DNA of 64,000 nucleotides from NCBI GenBank assembly GCA_920105625.2, contig OV050031.1, positions 48,078,925 to 48,142,924 of the forward strand. The letters are read 5' to 3'. Shown here in pieces: positions 43,453 to 52,300 of this stretch. Below the pieces are notes generated by a model, which was not told where the DNA came from, ran no database searches, and saw only the letters and a list, made by a program, of their open reading frames with translations. Source of the DNA: Clusia tigrina. Taxonomy: Eukaryota; Arthropoda; Insecta; Diptera; Clusiidae. The position numbers and the translations under genes were made by a program. Positions within the stretch are counted from its first letter, which is position 1; every line of letters begins with the position of its first letter.

Positions 43453-46400
43453 TGTCCCAGGCCCCATCACGAACGCAAAACTCTTGGAAGCAGCTTCACT
43501 GTCTCCAAATAAATCTCCACAGGGCTATAGCAGCCTCTTACAGGCTCAGTGCCTTGGTGGAACACCAGAGTCTGGACTTCGTAGCCATTCAAGAACCATG
43601 GGCCACAAATGGGCGCATAAATGGTCTGCAGACAAAAACATGTAAGTTGATCTATGATAATAATGTTGACCGACCAAGGGCAGCGATCATGATCAACAAA
43701 AATATTAAATTCCTCCCAATTTCAGAGCTTCTACAACGCGATCTGGTGGCAGTACAGGCAGAAGTGCCTAGTGCCAAAGGGAGGAGAACGGTAGTCCTGG
43801 CCTCCATGTACTTACCTGGCGACACAGAGGACGCGGTATCGCGCGAGCTCCAGCAGCTTACGGAGTACTGTCGCACTCGCAGTCTACAGTGGGTGGTGTG
43901 CTGCGACGCAAACGCGCACCACACGGTATGGGGAAGCACGGACACGAACGGGCGAGGTGAGTCACTTCTTGATTTTATTACAACAAATAATCTGGTGGTG
44001 GTAAATAGGGGTGACGAGCCTACCTTTATGAATGCGATAAGGGGGGAGGTGTTAGATCTCACTCTAACTAGCGCATTCATATCAAATAACATTTCTAATT
44101 GGAGGGTGCTTAATGAGGTCTCCTTGTCGGACCATAGGTACATTTGCTTTGATCTGGGGGGGGAGATTGGAGGCACCTTCGAAATGAGAAATGTTAGGAA
44201 GACCAACTGGTCGATATATAACTTTTACTTAGAGCAAAATATTGCGGGCCTTAGTGAAAAAATAAGTAACTCTCAGGAACTAGATCTTGAAGTTAACAAA
44301 TTAAATAATATAATAATCGAGGCTTTTGAAAGTAGCTGCAATTTAGTTGTGAAGAAACGTTCTAGGAACGTACCCTGGTGGAGCGGGGAGCTAAATGTTT
44401 TGCGCAAAAAAGCCCGTCAACTCTTTAATAGGGCCAAGTCTAATGGTGACTGGGCATCTTATAGAAGTGCCTTAACGGCCTATAATAATGAGTTGAGAAG
44501 ATCTAAGAGAGACTCATGGAAAAAGTACTGTGAGGAGATTGAAACCCTCCCAGCAGCTACCCGACTCCAGAAGTCACTCAATAAAGATCACTCAAACGGG
44601 CTTTCTACACTCAAGAAGCCTGACGGAAATTTTACGGAGAGCCTGGAAGAGACGGGACAGCTTTTGTTGGACACTCACTTTCCAGGCTGTGCCACTAGCG
44701 GAGAGGATAGTGAAATCATCGAGAATACTCGTTTCTTGATGCCTACACGGAGGGAACTCTCACTGGCTCGCAGAATCTTCACCGTCAATAAAACCAAATG
44801 GGCTATCTCCACTTTTAGACCATTCAAATCGCCAGGTGTCGATAATATACAACCGTGCCTACTTCGGCAAGGTGTTGATGTATTAGCACCTGTGCTAACA
44901 AACATTTTCAGGATAAGCCTGGAGCTAGGCATAGTGCCTAAACCTTGGACGAAGGCTAGGGTGGCTTTCATACCGAAAGCAGGCAAAAAGGCGGACCACA
45001 CGCCAAAAGCCTATCGGCCCATTAGCCTGACGTCATTCCTGCTAAAAGTTATGGAAAAAATTCTGGACCAATATATCAGGGAAACTTATCTTAAAGATTC
45101 TCCTCTTCATATTGAACAATACGCTTACCAATCAGGCAAATCGACTGAGACAGCCATACATAGCTTAACAAGCAAAATTGAAAAGGCGTTTGAGGGTAAA
45201 GAAATAGCTCTCTGTACATCGGTTGACATTACGGGGGCTTTTGACAATGCTACTTTCAGATCAATTGAGGAGGGGATGAACAGGAAAGGTATACAAAGAC
45301 TGATCATAACATGGGTTCTCAACATGCTGAAAAACAGAACGACAATCTTTGAAACAGGGACAGCAAAGCAAATTGTCAGGTCAACCAAAGGATGTCCCCA
45401 GGGGGGCGTCCTATCGCCACTCCTATGGTTATTGGTTATCGACGAGCTCTTACAAACTCTCAATGACCTCGGATACGAAATTCAGGGCTTTGCGGATGAT
45501 TTGGTAATTATGGTCAGAGGCAAGTTTGACTCTACCATAACAGATCGCATGCAACTAGCTCTTGATATCACTCAAAACTGGTGTCAGGAGAAAGGACTAT
45601 CGATAAATCCGAATAAAACAAACGTGGTACCCTTCACCAAAAGAAGGAAACTGAATCTGGGGACTTTAAGTTTAGGGACCACAAACTTAACAATGTCCAA
45701 TGAAATGAAATATCTGGGAGTAATCCTGGACAAAACTCTAACTTGGAAAAACCACTTATCATACATAACTAGTAAAGCCTTAAGAGCAACCTATGCTTGC
45801 CAGAGGTTGTACGGTAAAACATGGGGACTACGGCCAAAAATGATGGCGTGGTCATATAAAACAATAATAGTACCAATGATTACTTATGCGTCGTTGGTAT
45901 GGTGGCCAAAAGTCAACCAAACAGGAGCTCAGAGGACTCTTAACAAGATTCACCGTATAGCCTGTTTGAGTGTGACGGGAGCAATGAGAACGTGCCCCAC
46001 ACTAGCTTTGGGAGTGATCACTGGACTGACTCCTCTACACCTTGTAGTTAAAAGGATGGCGGCCAGCGCGGCCCTAAGGCTACCTAATCTAGCCCATCTT
46101 AAAGAAGGCAACCTTTCGGGGCACGCAAAGATTCTGGACACTGTCTGGAATTCTCCGTGCCTCATGGTCTTCGACAAAATGGACAGAAAATTAGACTTCT
46201 CAAAGCAATTCAAAGTGGTCATCAGTGACCGTTCAGCTTGGAGAAACAAGGAAATAACAATAAAACAGGACTCTCAGTTGTGGTATACAGATGGGTCCAA
46301 AATGGAAGATGGCAGTGCAGGAGCTGGAATTGTAGGGCCAAATTTCCAAAAAGCAATTGCAATGGGAAAAACAGCTTCCATTTTTCAGGCGGAGGTCCAC

Positions 46401-47099
46401 GCTTTAGAGTTATGTGCTAGAGAATGTCTACGCAGGGGTACACGCAACACCAAAATATGCATACTCTCAGATAGCCAGGCAGCTCTAAAATCATTAATAA
46501 ACTTCTCATTCCAATCAAAGCTGGTCTGGGAATGCTGTAAACTTCTCAATACCCTAGCAGCGAGAAACTCTGTTACGCTAATGTGGGTACCGGGACACGA
46601 GGGACATGAGGGCAACGAAATGGCAGATTCTTTAGCAAAAAAGGGTGCAGACACTGCCTTTATAGGCCCAGAACCCTTCTGTGGGGTAAACAGTAGCTTC
46701 ACAAATAACTTGTTGTGCGAACAGGAAAAACGAAGTCTGCTAAACTACTGGAGAGCCCAAAAAGGCATGCGGCAGTCGAGACTACTCATTGATCCTGAAC
46801 ACATAAGGGTAGATGCTTCTTTAAACCTCAGCAGAAATGACATCAAACTATACACTGAACTTTTAACAGGACACTGTAAACTAAATTACCACCTAAAGAA
46901 AATAGGCGTGGTAGAAGACGATTCTTGTCGACTCTGTCAAGAGAAGCAGGAAACGGCAGAACACATTCTGTGCACTTGCCCAGCGGTGGCAAGACGCAGA
47001 CATAAGTACCTAGGCAGTGGGTTCATATCTCCAAATCACCTAGTTAAAATTAAGCCCACAGCAGTTACGAGATTTATAAACAGTCTAGGACTGTTTTAG
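43452..47099 (+). CDS. LOA LINE ORF2: endonuclease, reverse transcriptase, RNase H (1215 aa)
   Basis: Residues 1-235 are an APE-type endonuclease: LQINLHRA, AIQEPW (Glu), CCDANAHHTVWGS (Asp/Asn) and SLSDHRYICF (catalytic Asp-His). About 430-780 is RT: FKSPGVDNIQPCLLRQ, AYRPISLTSFLLKVMEKIL, VDITGAFDNATF, CPQGGVLSPLLW, FADDLVIMVRG (catalytic FADD about 678), KYLGVILDKTLTWKNH. About 940-1075 is RNase H: YTDGSKMEDG, FQAEVHALELC, ILSDSQAALKSL and NEMADSLAKKGA, all four acidic residues present. A CCHC-type finger CRLCQEKQETAEHILCTC lies near 1158. No lesion seen. It would nick target DNA, copy the RNA and may remove the RNA strand. The start is the ATG of TAATG. Confidence 0.95.
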   Translation: MSQAPSRTQNSWKQLHCLQINLHRAIAASYRLSALVEHQSLDFVAIQEPWATNGRINGLQTKTCKLIYDNNVDRPRAAIMINKNIKFLPISELLQRDLVAVQAEVPSAKGRRTVVLASMYLPGDTEDAVSRELQQLTEYCRTRSLQWVVCCDANAHHTVWGSTDTNGRGESLLDFITTNNLVVVNRGDEPTFMNAIRGEVLDLTLTSAFISNNISNWRVLNEVSLSDHRYICFDLGGEIGGTFEMRNVRKTNWSIYNFYLEQNIAGLSEKISNSQELDLEVNKLNNIIIEAFESSCNLVVKKRSRNVPWWSGELNVLRKKARQLFNRAKSNGDWASYRSALTAYNNELRRSKRDSWKKYCEEIETLPAATRLQKSLNKDHSNGLSTLKKPDGNFTESLEETGQLLLDTHFPGCATSGEDSEIIENTRFLMPTRRELSLARRIFTVNKTKWAISTFRPFKSPGVDNIQPCLLRQGVDVLAPVLTNIFRISLELGIVPKPWTKARVAFIPKAGKKADHTPKAYRPISLTSFLLKVMEKILDQYIRETYLKDSPLHIEQYAYQSGKSTETAIHSLTSKIEKAFEGKEIALCTSVDITGAFDNATFRSIEEGMNRKGIQRLIITWVLNMLKNRTTIFETGTAKQIVRSTKGCPQGGVLSPLLWLLVIDELLQTLNDLGYEIQGFADDLVIMVRGKFDSTITDRMQLALDITQNWCQEKGLSINPNKTNVVPFTKRRKLNLGTLSLGTTNLTMSNEMKYLGVILDKTLTWKNHLSYITSKALRATYACQRLYGKTWGLRPKMMAWSYKTIIVPMITYASLVWWPKVNQTGAQRTLNKIHRIACLSVTGAMRTCPTLALGVITGLTPLHLVVKRMAASAALRLPNLAHLKEGNLSGHAKILDTVWNSPCLMVFDKMDRKLDFSKQFKVVISDRSAWRNKEITIKQDSQLWYTDGSKMEDGSAGAGIVGPNFQKAIAMGKTASIFQAEVHALELCARECLRRGTRNTKICILSDSQAALKSLINFSFQSKLVWECCKLLNTLAARNSVTLMWVPGHEGHEGNEMADSLAKKGADTAFIGPEPFCGVNSSFTNNLLCEQEKRSLLNYWRAQKGMRQSRLLIDPEHIRVDASLNLSRNDIKLYTELLTGHCKLNYHLKKIGVVEDDSCRLCQEKQETAEHILCTCPAVARRRHKYLGSGFISPNHLVKIKPTAVTRFINSLGLF

Positions 47100-47180
47100 T
47101 TGGGTACGAGGCTGCACAATAGATCTTTTAGGTCGCGGTGTTCTTTTAGCCTGTCAATAATAATAATAATCTGCCCATTC

Positions 47181-47445
47181 GTTGACCAGACTATTTATGT
47201 AGTCTGCGTAATTTTCCGTAAAATATTTTCCTTTGCCGTACTCAACTACGTGAGGCAACAACAGTCCGTGATTATTGTTGAACTCTCCCCCTCTCTCCCT
47301 AGATTTTGCAACTGTGTTATTCGCTTGCGGTAATACACGTTGTCCTTACATAACCTGCCGTCTTTCTTAAAATTACGGACCAATTTTTCAATCGCTTCTC
47401 CAATTTGCTCCTGCATCAGCAGTAATCCTTGCGCTTCCTTCGTCA
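47181..47445 (-). other. Gypsy E gag N-terminal piece right of the LOA insertion
   Basis: Covered by the gag entry; listed to mark that gypsy coding resumes at 47181, directly after the LINE target duplication, with AYADYINSLVNE-like sequence, and that a frameshift lies near 47290. Confidence 0.75.
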
Positions 47446-47480
47446 TATCCCAAATGCCAGAACAGATGGCGTATCCCAAT

Positions 47481-48570
47481 TACAAATAAAAATCCAATAA
47501 TTGTTAAAACTTGTTACAATATTTTATTCTATCTTACTTAATGATTCAAAACAGAGTTATTAAAAAAAAAACATTCCACCGTAAATTCTATCTTTATATA
47601 CATATTCTGCTATACTTGTTTTCCATCACAAAGTTCCATATCCGCTGTCTACCGGCGTCCATTAAGTCCTTCCAACAATGCAAATTGGTCATTGACTTCC
47701 TCACAGATACTCCTTGTTTTCCTCACATGTATCCCCATATCCAATCACCAACTTGAATACTCCCAAAAATCCTCCCAATTCGCAAAAACCGAAATTGGAT
47801 TTACAGGCAAAAAATGTCTTGATTCATTCCCGGAAATTTGAATCCATATTTAATTTAAAAAAAACCCGTAACGTATGCGCCACGTAATAATAGCATTTAA
47901 ATGTTTTCTTCAACATTGCTACGCAAATTGTAGTTTTGGAACTACACAAACTTTGATGCAACAACACGTGTTGTCTTCACCTCTTCACCTAATACCCTAA
48001 ACTCAAAATGCCAAATATTTAAATCAATCTTTATTTTGATTTCAAAACAATATAAATTGAATCATATAAATGTCCCTACCGACAAACAAACAAAAATCCC
48101 CTATCATAACCGTACGAACTCTATACCGTGGCACGTTCTTTCCGAACTAAAACAACCGGTATACACAAGTTCGCAATTCAATAACGCAAAATCCGTGAAT
48201 AAACAGACACGTTCCACATCCCCCGAGAATGCTGAAACAAAATGTATTAAAAAGTATGAGCCTAATCTCAGTGGAACAACCCTATACAACCTGACCGTAA
48301 GTAAAATTTTTTCTTTTGGATCGACCTATTGTCAAATAACCGCAGCGGCTAATCAGCCCCGATGCTGCTTCTTCTGCATGACCGGCGCAAAAGCGCCCAC
48401 ACGGCCACCGAAGAATCGTCGAAAAAATTCACTTAGATACTAGAATGTCCTACTATAAGCATTCTCACCATTTTTGTTCCCTCCATTGAACTCCTTTGGG
48501 ATTGTTATCCTGATGGTTTCCTGTTGGTGGATTCCCGCGTAGGAGTGCTCTTTTCCTGGCACTCGACGTT
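47481..48570 (-). other. Gypsy E leader
   Basis: About 1.1 kb between primer site and gag. AT-rich, no minus-strand gene. A plus-strand frame at 48036-48443 (135 codons) shows no family motif and lies antisense to element transcription. Confidence 0.5.
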
Positions 48571-48590
48571 GGATCCTACCGGCTGCGCCA
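48571..48590 (-). promoter_or_regulatory. Gypsy E primer binding site, tRNA-Ser type
   Basis: Minus-strand TGGCGCAGCCGGTAGGATCC begins three bases after the 5' LTR. The TGGCGCAG(T/C)CGGTAGGA motif is the serine-tRNA primer site of many insect gypsy-group elements (family knowledge). Confidence 0.85.
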
Positions 48591-48593
48591 AAA

Positions 48594-49096
48594 TGTTGGT
48601 GTTGTGTCCTTGTTGTCCTCGGGACGTCCTTCTGCTGTGCGCGTGTGGCTGAAAACCCTAAACCACTCTTCGGAAAAATCACTACATTACACTTTTAGTT
48701 TTTAAATCACAAGCCTTTATTCTTAGAATACTAACTCTTATATACTATTTGCAATTCACAATTACAATACAAAAACTGACCTTTCTGGTGTTCCAGTTTC
48801 GCACCTGTTAATTGGTGTCAGTTGGTCAAGCCAACTGACCTACGCCATTCTGAAATGTTGATGGTGCATTCTAACTTTCAATGCCCTTCAGTGGCTCGAC
48901 TGCAAAACTGTAGCACCCTAAAAGTTTACATAATAAATATTACATAGGTAATATTAATTCTAAATACTCGCACCCTAAAAATATGTGCTTTCTTAAGTAA
49001 CTTTAACACATGCTAATCACACAGAATGTGTGGCATCTGTTAGGAGTCGATGATGTGAGACACTACGCGCAGGTAGCTGGATTCTAACTCACAACA
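48594..49096 (-). repeat. Gypsy E 5' LTR (503 bp)
   Basis: Full-length match to 29485-29987, same TGTTGG and CACAACA ends. Differences to its partner include T/C near the start, AACCCTAAACC against AACCCAAAAT, and AATGTGTGG against GAGTGTTAGGG near the end. The primer site lies just inside its left edge. Confidence 0.92.
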
Positions 49097-49392
49097 ATAA
49101 TAATATTTAACAACCACAACACTACAGGATTTCGGAGAGCGCTGCTAGCAGCCACCAATACTGCAGGCCAACCAGAGCCCGCTGGAGTGAGGTGGTTGAC
49201 CGTCAGAAGTTGAAGGTGGCCCAAGGGCAAAATACTACGACAACAACAAGCTTGACCACAACAACAAGAAGCATGACCACAACAACAACAGGCATGACGA
49301 CTAGCAAAAAGCGAGGCCGGCCAACGGAAGTGAAGTTACACAACGGTGGCCCGCCAATAACAACATCCACCAGCCGCTCTGACCAGTTGGGC

Positions 49393-49399
49393 TATATAA
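49393..49399 (+). promoter_or_regulatory. TATA box candidate in element F
   Basis: TATATAA in the context GGGCTATATAAACC, about 100 bp before the hairpin array. Spacing suits an LTR promoter; start site not determined. Confidence 0.45.
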
Positions 49400-49494
49400 A
49401 CCATGTAGCCCAAGCAGTAGGTCTCTTCGTCGATCACCAACATCCTAACTAGCAATAGCTCTACGCCACACATCGTACATTACGAACATAGAAA

Positions 49495-49737
49495 GCTTAG
49501 TGAGAACATCTGGTTTTTTAATCGTTTTCTCACTAAGCCATACACAGACAGAGACTATAGAGACTCAGTGAGAATATCTGGTTTTGAATCGTTTGCTCAC
49601 TGGGACACATACGCTACCGAGACTTAGGGACTTAGTGAGAACCTCTGAATTTTAATCGTTTCCTCACTAAGTCATACGCCGTACAGAGGCCATAGGGAAT
49701 CAGTGAGTGCATCTGGTTTTTAATCGTTCGCACTGAG
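49495..49737 (+). repeat. Array of four hairpin-forming repeats, about 68-bp period
   Basis: Units start near 49495, 49563, 49629 and 49698. Each has a left arm like CTTAGTGAGAA, a loop with TCTGGTTTTTAATCGTTT and a right arm like TTCTCACTAAG. Arms pair within a unit (11 bp in units 1 and 3, shorter in 2 and 4), and changes in one arm are often matched in the other (CTCAGTGAG with CTCACTGGG in unit 2). Spacers between hairpins (ACACAGACAGAGACTATAGAG-like) are also repeated. Located between the TATA box and AATAAA of element F. Confidence 0.85.
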
Positions 49738-49948
49738 ACACACACTTACCGAGACATAAAGACAGACAACAAGTACGCATAGGATAAGTCTATTTTTATA
49801 GAAGTAGAATTAAGGAAGTAGTTTTGTTTGAATTTGAATTTAAATAAAGACACTAAAAATCTAACTCGCCGGAATATTATATTTTCTGTATACGACCCCT
49901 GGAGCCGCTGAGTTTTACCCCAGCTAAAGAAAAGAGTCGTTACACTGT

Positions 49949-50036
49949 AAGGTATGATTCTATGAACTTCACCGCGCCGGATGAGAAATTGTACATTCTC
50001 AGAAGCTTCGTACATAAAATATGGTGGTCAACACAG
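49949..50036 (-). pseudogene. LINE Y RT fragment next to element F
   Basis: In one frame this reads FDCVDHHILCTKLL-like sequence and VKFIESYL, the RT segment after the first catalytic Asp. It meets ORF1 abruptly at 50036, showing an internal deletion of endonuclease and RT start, and meets element F at 49948 with the CTGT duplication. Confidence 0.7.
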
Positions 50037-50687
50037 TCAAATACCTCTTAAAACAAGGTTTTTATCGTAGAGTGAAGCTAGTTTTACCACTATAACTGGA
50101 TCTGTAATAGTGGCTTTGTTCTGTTCACTCTTCACCCTATAAATAGCCCTTACGACATGTGGAGTAATACTAGCGGAAGAACACAATTTAGAGAAAATAC
50201 CGGGTAGATCCTCCTGTACGACGCATATCCTCAAGTCACATGCCACTGCAGCATTATCCTGCCTTGCCAACTGGGATTTCATTGCCAGAAGCTCACCCTC
50301 CAAACCAGGAACAGCGCCCGAAGCAGACTTTTCGTACTCCTCTACCCGCTTTCGGACTGCCACCAGCTCTCTTCGCAACTCAAAGACTTCAGAGCTCATG
50401 TTTTCAACAGCAGAAATTATTTTGTCAAACAGTACATGCGAAGACATTATGTTTGAAAGTTCCGCCGCAGTTTCACTTAATTTCTGCATCATCCGAACCT
50501 CAGACGTTTTCAATGCTGAACGTAGCTCAGCAACGATTCTCTCCTTCTGCCTCTCCATACCACTTTCTAGCTGCTGCAACTCGGCGCTCATGGAAAAACT
50601 CTCTTTAATTGCGATAGTGAGCGGGGTTGCAGGCGACAAGACTGTCTTAGACACGGCCTTTGTTCTTGTATTCATTTTGTAGATCAA
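50037..50687 (-). pseudogene. LINE Y ORF1: coiled-coil RNA-binding protein, C-terminus lost
   Basis: Starts with MNTRTKAVSKTVLSPATPLT after a short upstream in-frame segment. Long coiled coil (KERIVAELRSALKTSEVRM, LRRELVAVRKRVEEYEKS), then DNAAVACDLRIC, QEDLPGIFSKLCSSASITP and DPVIVVKLASLYDKNLVLR. Open for 200+ codons without a stop. Compared with LINE X ORF1 (18199-19143) the final domain is missing because of the deletion at 50036. Confidence 0.82.
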
Positions 50688-50805
50688 TAATGTGTAATAC
50701 TTTGCGGAGTTTCTTGACTTTTGTTTTACTTTCTGGTGTTTATCTTTACTTGTTATTGTTACTAATCGTTAATATTTATTATATTATACTTTCCATCAAA
50801 TAGTA

Positions 50806-51062
50806 CATATCGCACACTATCTACAAAACAGTCACAACTCGAAAAATGACAAATGTTCAGGAGAGGCAATAATGTGCAAGCGAAGCAAACGACGCAATTT
50901 ACACAAAAACAGACCTAACGGTGATTTTACAGTTAAATAAGATAGTAATGACAATGGAATTTCTTAGGCAGGTAGATATGTGTATTGTGAATTAGTTTAT
51001 GGAAAAAAATCAATTTCGAAAAATTTTGAGTTGTGACTCTTTTGTTGTTAGTGTGCGATATG
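50806..51062. mobile_element. MITE-like element, 257 bp with about 40-bp inverted repeats
   Basis: The left end CATATCGCACACTATCTAC and the right end, whose complement is CATATCGCACACTAACAAC, match over about 40 bases with a few changes, including a shared AGTCACAACTC block. GTA lies outside both ends (50803-50805, 51063-51065), a possible 3-bp target duplication. No coding capacity. Parent family not identified. It lies in or just past the 5' UTR of LINE Y. Confidence 0.7.
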
Positions 51063-51928
51063 GTAAATTCAGTTTAAATTAATAAATAATAAGAGACGAT
51101 TTCAAACACAACCGAACTTATAGACATATTTGTATATTATTAATTTTAAGTAACTGAAATGTACCATTTTCTTTCTATAAGATATAGTGAATTATATTTG
51201 TTGTTATTTTTTATACCCTTTATCTTTAAAAAAGGAAAATAGGGTATATTAATTTTTTGCTTTTGAGAGTGGTTGCAATTTTAAGAAGGAGGCGTTGTAG
51301 GTATGGACATATATATACAGATATGATCAGAATCACTTTCTAAGCAACTTTTATTATGTCCGTAGGTCTGTCCGTCTGCCCGTCTGCCCGTCTGTCCATC
51401 TGTGGCCAGTTTTTGTCTACGCCGTTAGAGCTATCTTAATGAAATTTTGCAAAAGTATGGTCTGGACAAAGATATAGACCCAGATTGCTAAATGAGCCGA
51501 TTTGGACAAAGACCATGCTTACCTCGAATATAAGGAACTTTTCTCACCTTTTTTAAAATGAATGTATCTCCGGTCCAAATGACGCAAATTGGCAGTTTTG
51601 GGGATGTGGGTGCTACTAAACACTATACAAAAAGTGGGCGGTATATATTTCCTGCCACGCACACTATTAACAAATTTTCTGGTAGAGATTTATGGACGAA
51701 ATTTTATGGCAAGGAACATGTGGACATTAGCTGTGCTTCTTTCAACGCGAGTCTGAATAAAACGCCCGCTTATCCATACAAATGGACAGCTTAGTTAAGA
51801 CATGGTGCTTGTATGCGCTTAAAGCTTAGCATCTCAAACAGAAGTGCTGCCAAAACCATTTTGTTGTCTATTGTGAACGAGAAACAGAGTAAACCCGCTG
51901 TAATTATATAAAAAGCTGTAATATAAAA

Positions 51929-52135
51929 TGGAGAACAAAGAAAATAGGTTTGTAAATAATTTAATAACTTTTAATTTAAATTAAAAATGAAAGTGAAACT
52001 AACTTATAAATATTTTGATTGATTGAAATAAATTGAAATTGTTGTTTTTTGTGTTCAATAGCAAACGGAAGCGATGGAGTAGAGAGGAGACATTGGGGCT
52101 GCTGAGATGCTACCAGGCGCGTAAGGAGGAATTTG
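51929..52135 (+). pseudogene. Harbinger B Myb/SANT-like gene, first exons only
   Basis: ATG at 51929 gives MENKEN. A donor GTTTGT after AATAG and an acceptor CAATAG at about 52061 join to KRKRWSREETLGLLRCYQARKEEF. The gene ends in the internal deletion after about 52135. It supplies the first exon that is missing in copy A. Confidence 0.6.
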
Positions 52136-52300
52136 AATCTTTAAATTTTATGTTATTAATTTTAAGTAACTGAAAATGTGTAATTTTTTTCTCATTTAAG
52201 AAATTTTTCAATAAATTAAGAAAACCATTTTTTAAATAATGTTTACATTTATTTACAGCCAAATATAGGTTAATTTTGTTTTCTAACAAAGCATATCTTA

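Larger units (their letters stand above)
41423..47168 (+). mobile_element. LOA-type LINE, full length with both ORFs open
   Basis: About 5.75 kb. Target duplication ATCTGCCCATT at 41412-41422 and 47169-47179 (AT may be shared with the tail). 5' UTR 41423-41988 begins with a ribozyme-like fold, ORF1 41989-43452, ORF2 43452-47099, a short 3' UTR and a (TAA)n-type tail ending at about 47168. RNase H within ORF2 and a CCHC end fit the LOA/I group; ORF1 has a DUF4780-like domain. No stop or frameshift in either ORF. Inserted in gypsy E gag just beside the copia element. Confidence 0.92.
35085..47446 (-). pseudogene. Gypsy E gag, in pieces around copia and LOA insertions
   Basis: N-terminus 47446-47181: MTKEAQGLLLMQEQIGEAIEKL, a frameshift near 47290, then HVVEYGKGKYFTENYADYINS. 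Middle scrap 41349-41411 between copia and LOA LINE, with a 29-bp tandem duplication (41363-41391, 41392-41420). Main part 37074-35883: coiled coil KEYLEKKVKELSQRLTETQE, a polar linker, then a capsid-like helical domain (RTEIRRFKEGCELSQQIV, LIKCMRQRTTGDAFDLL, YLKQKSYDYLVREI). After frame breaks, 35435-35085 holds the knuckle CFSCGQMGHRAAEC in a Gln/Arg-rich tail. Structural protein; not functional. Confidence 0.8.
29485..49096 (-). mobile_element. Gypsy E: Ty3/Gypsy element with two 503-bp LTRs and two nested insertions
   Basis: LTRs 29485-29987 and 48594-49096 are flanked by ATAA (29481-29484, 49097-49100). On the minus strand: 5' LTR (right), tRNA-Ser type primer site, 1.1-kb leader, gag from 47446, protease near 34830, RT, RNase H, integrase to about 31690, 1.7 kb non-coding, polypurine tract, 3' LTR. 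Gag is interrupted by a copia element (37075-41348) and a LOA-type LINE (41423-47168). LTRs differ at about a dozen positions with two compensating one-base indels by eye, so this is not a recent insertion. Coding parts carry stops, frameshifts and a deletion in RT. Confidence 0.9.
28946..49944 (+). mobile_element. Probable solo LTR (element F) with gypsy E inserted
   Basis: Pieces 28946-29484 and 49101-49944, about 1.38 kb together, start TGTGAGGAC and end GTTACA, flanked by CTGT at 28942-28945 and 49945-49948 inside LINE Y. TATATAA at 49393-49399 and AATAAA at 49843-49848, about 100 bp before the end, fit a U3-R-U5 layout on the plus strand. No primer site, pol or second LTR is present, hence solo LTR. 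A 1.4-kb LTR is long but within range for some gypsy-like elements. The short CAA/ACA-rich frame 49192-49452 (with a KKRGRPT motif) is probably not a gene. A non-LTR origin cannot be excluded. Confidence 0.6.
27705..50805 (-). mobile_element. LINE Y: CR1-like LINE split by a solo LTR
   Basis: Pieces 27705-28945 and 49949-50805. When 28946-49944 and one copy of CTGT are removed, the RT frame reads across the joint without a break (ESYL, T, DRIQ), and homology to LINE X is continuous there. Order on the minus strand: ORF1 (50687-50037), direct jump into RT (an internal deletion removed endonuclease and RT start), RT core and C-terminus (50036-49949, then 28945-28091), 3' UTR. A sister copy of LINE X. 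The active site reads YAGA instead of YADD. Confidence 0.75.

Noticed and set aside
41989..43470. Several long frames on both strands within the LOA LINE ORF1 region
   Set aside because: Shadows produced by GC-rich codons of the true ORF1; only the plus-strand 487-codon frame has family resemblance.
48036..48443. 135-codon plus-strand open frame in the gypsy E leader
   Set aside because: No family motif, antisense to the element, AT-rich chance frame.
49192..49452. Threonine-rich frame with a KKRGRPT AT-hook-like motif
   Set aside because: Driven by ACA/CAA simple sequence inside the LTR, upstream of its TATA box. Not supported as a gene.
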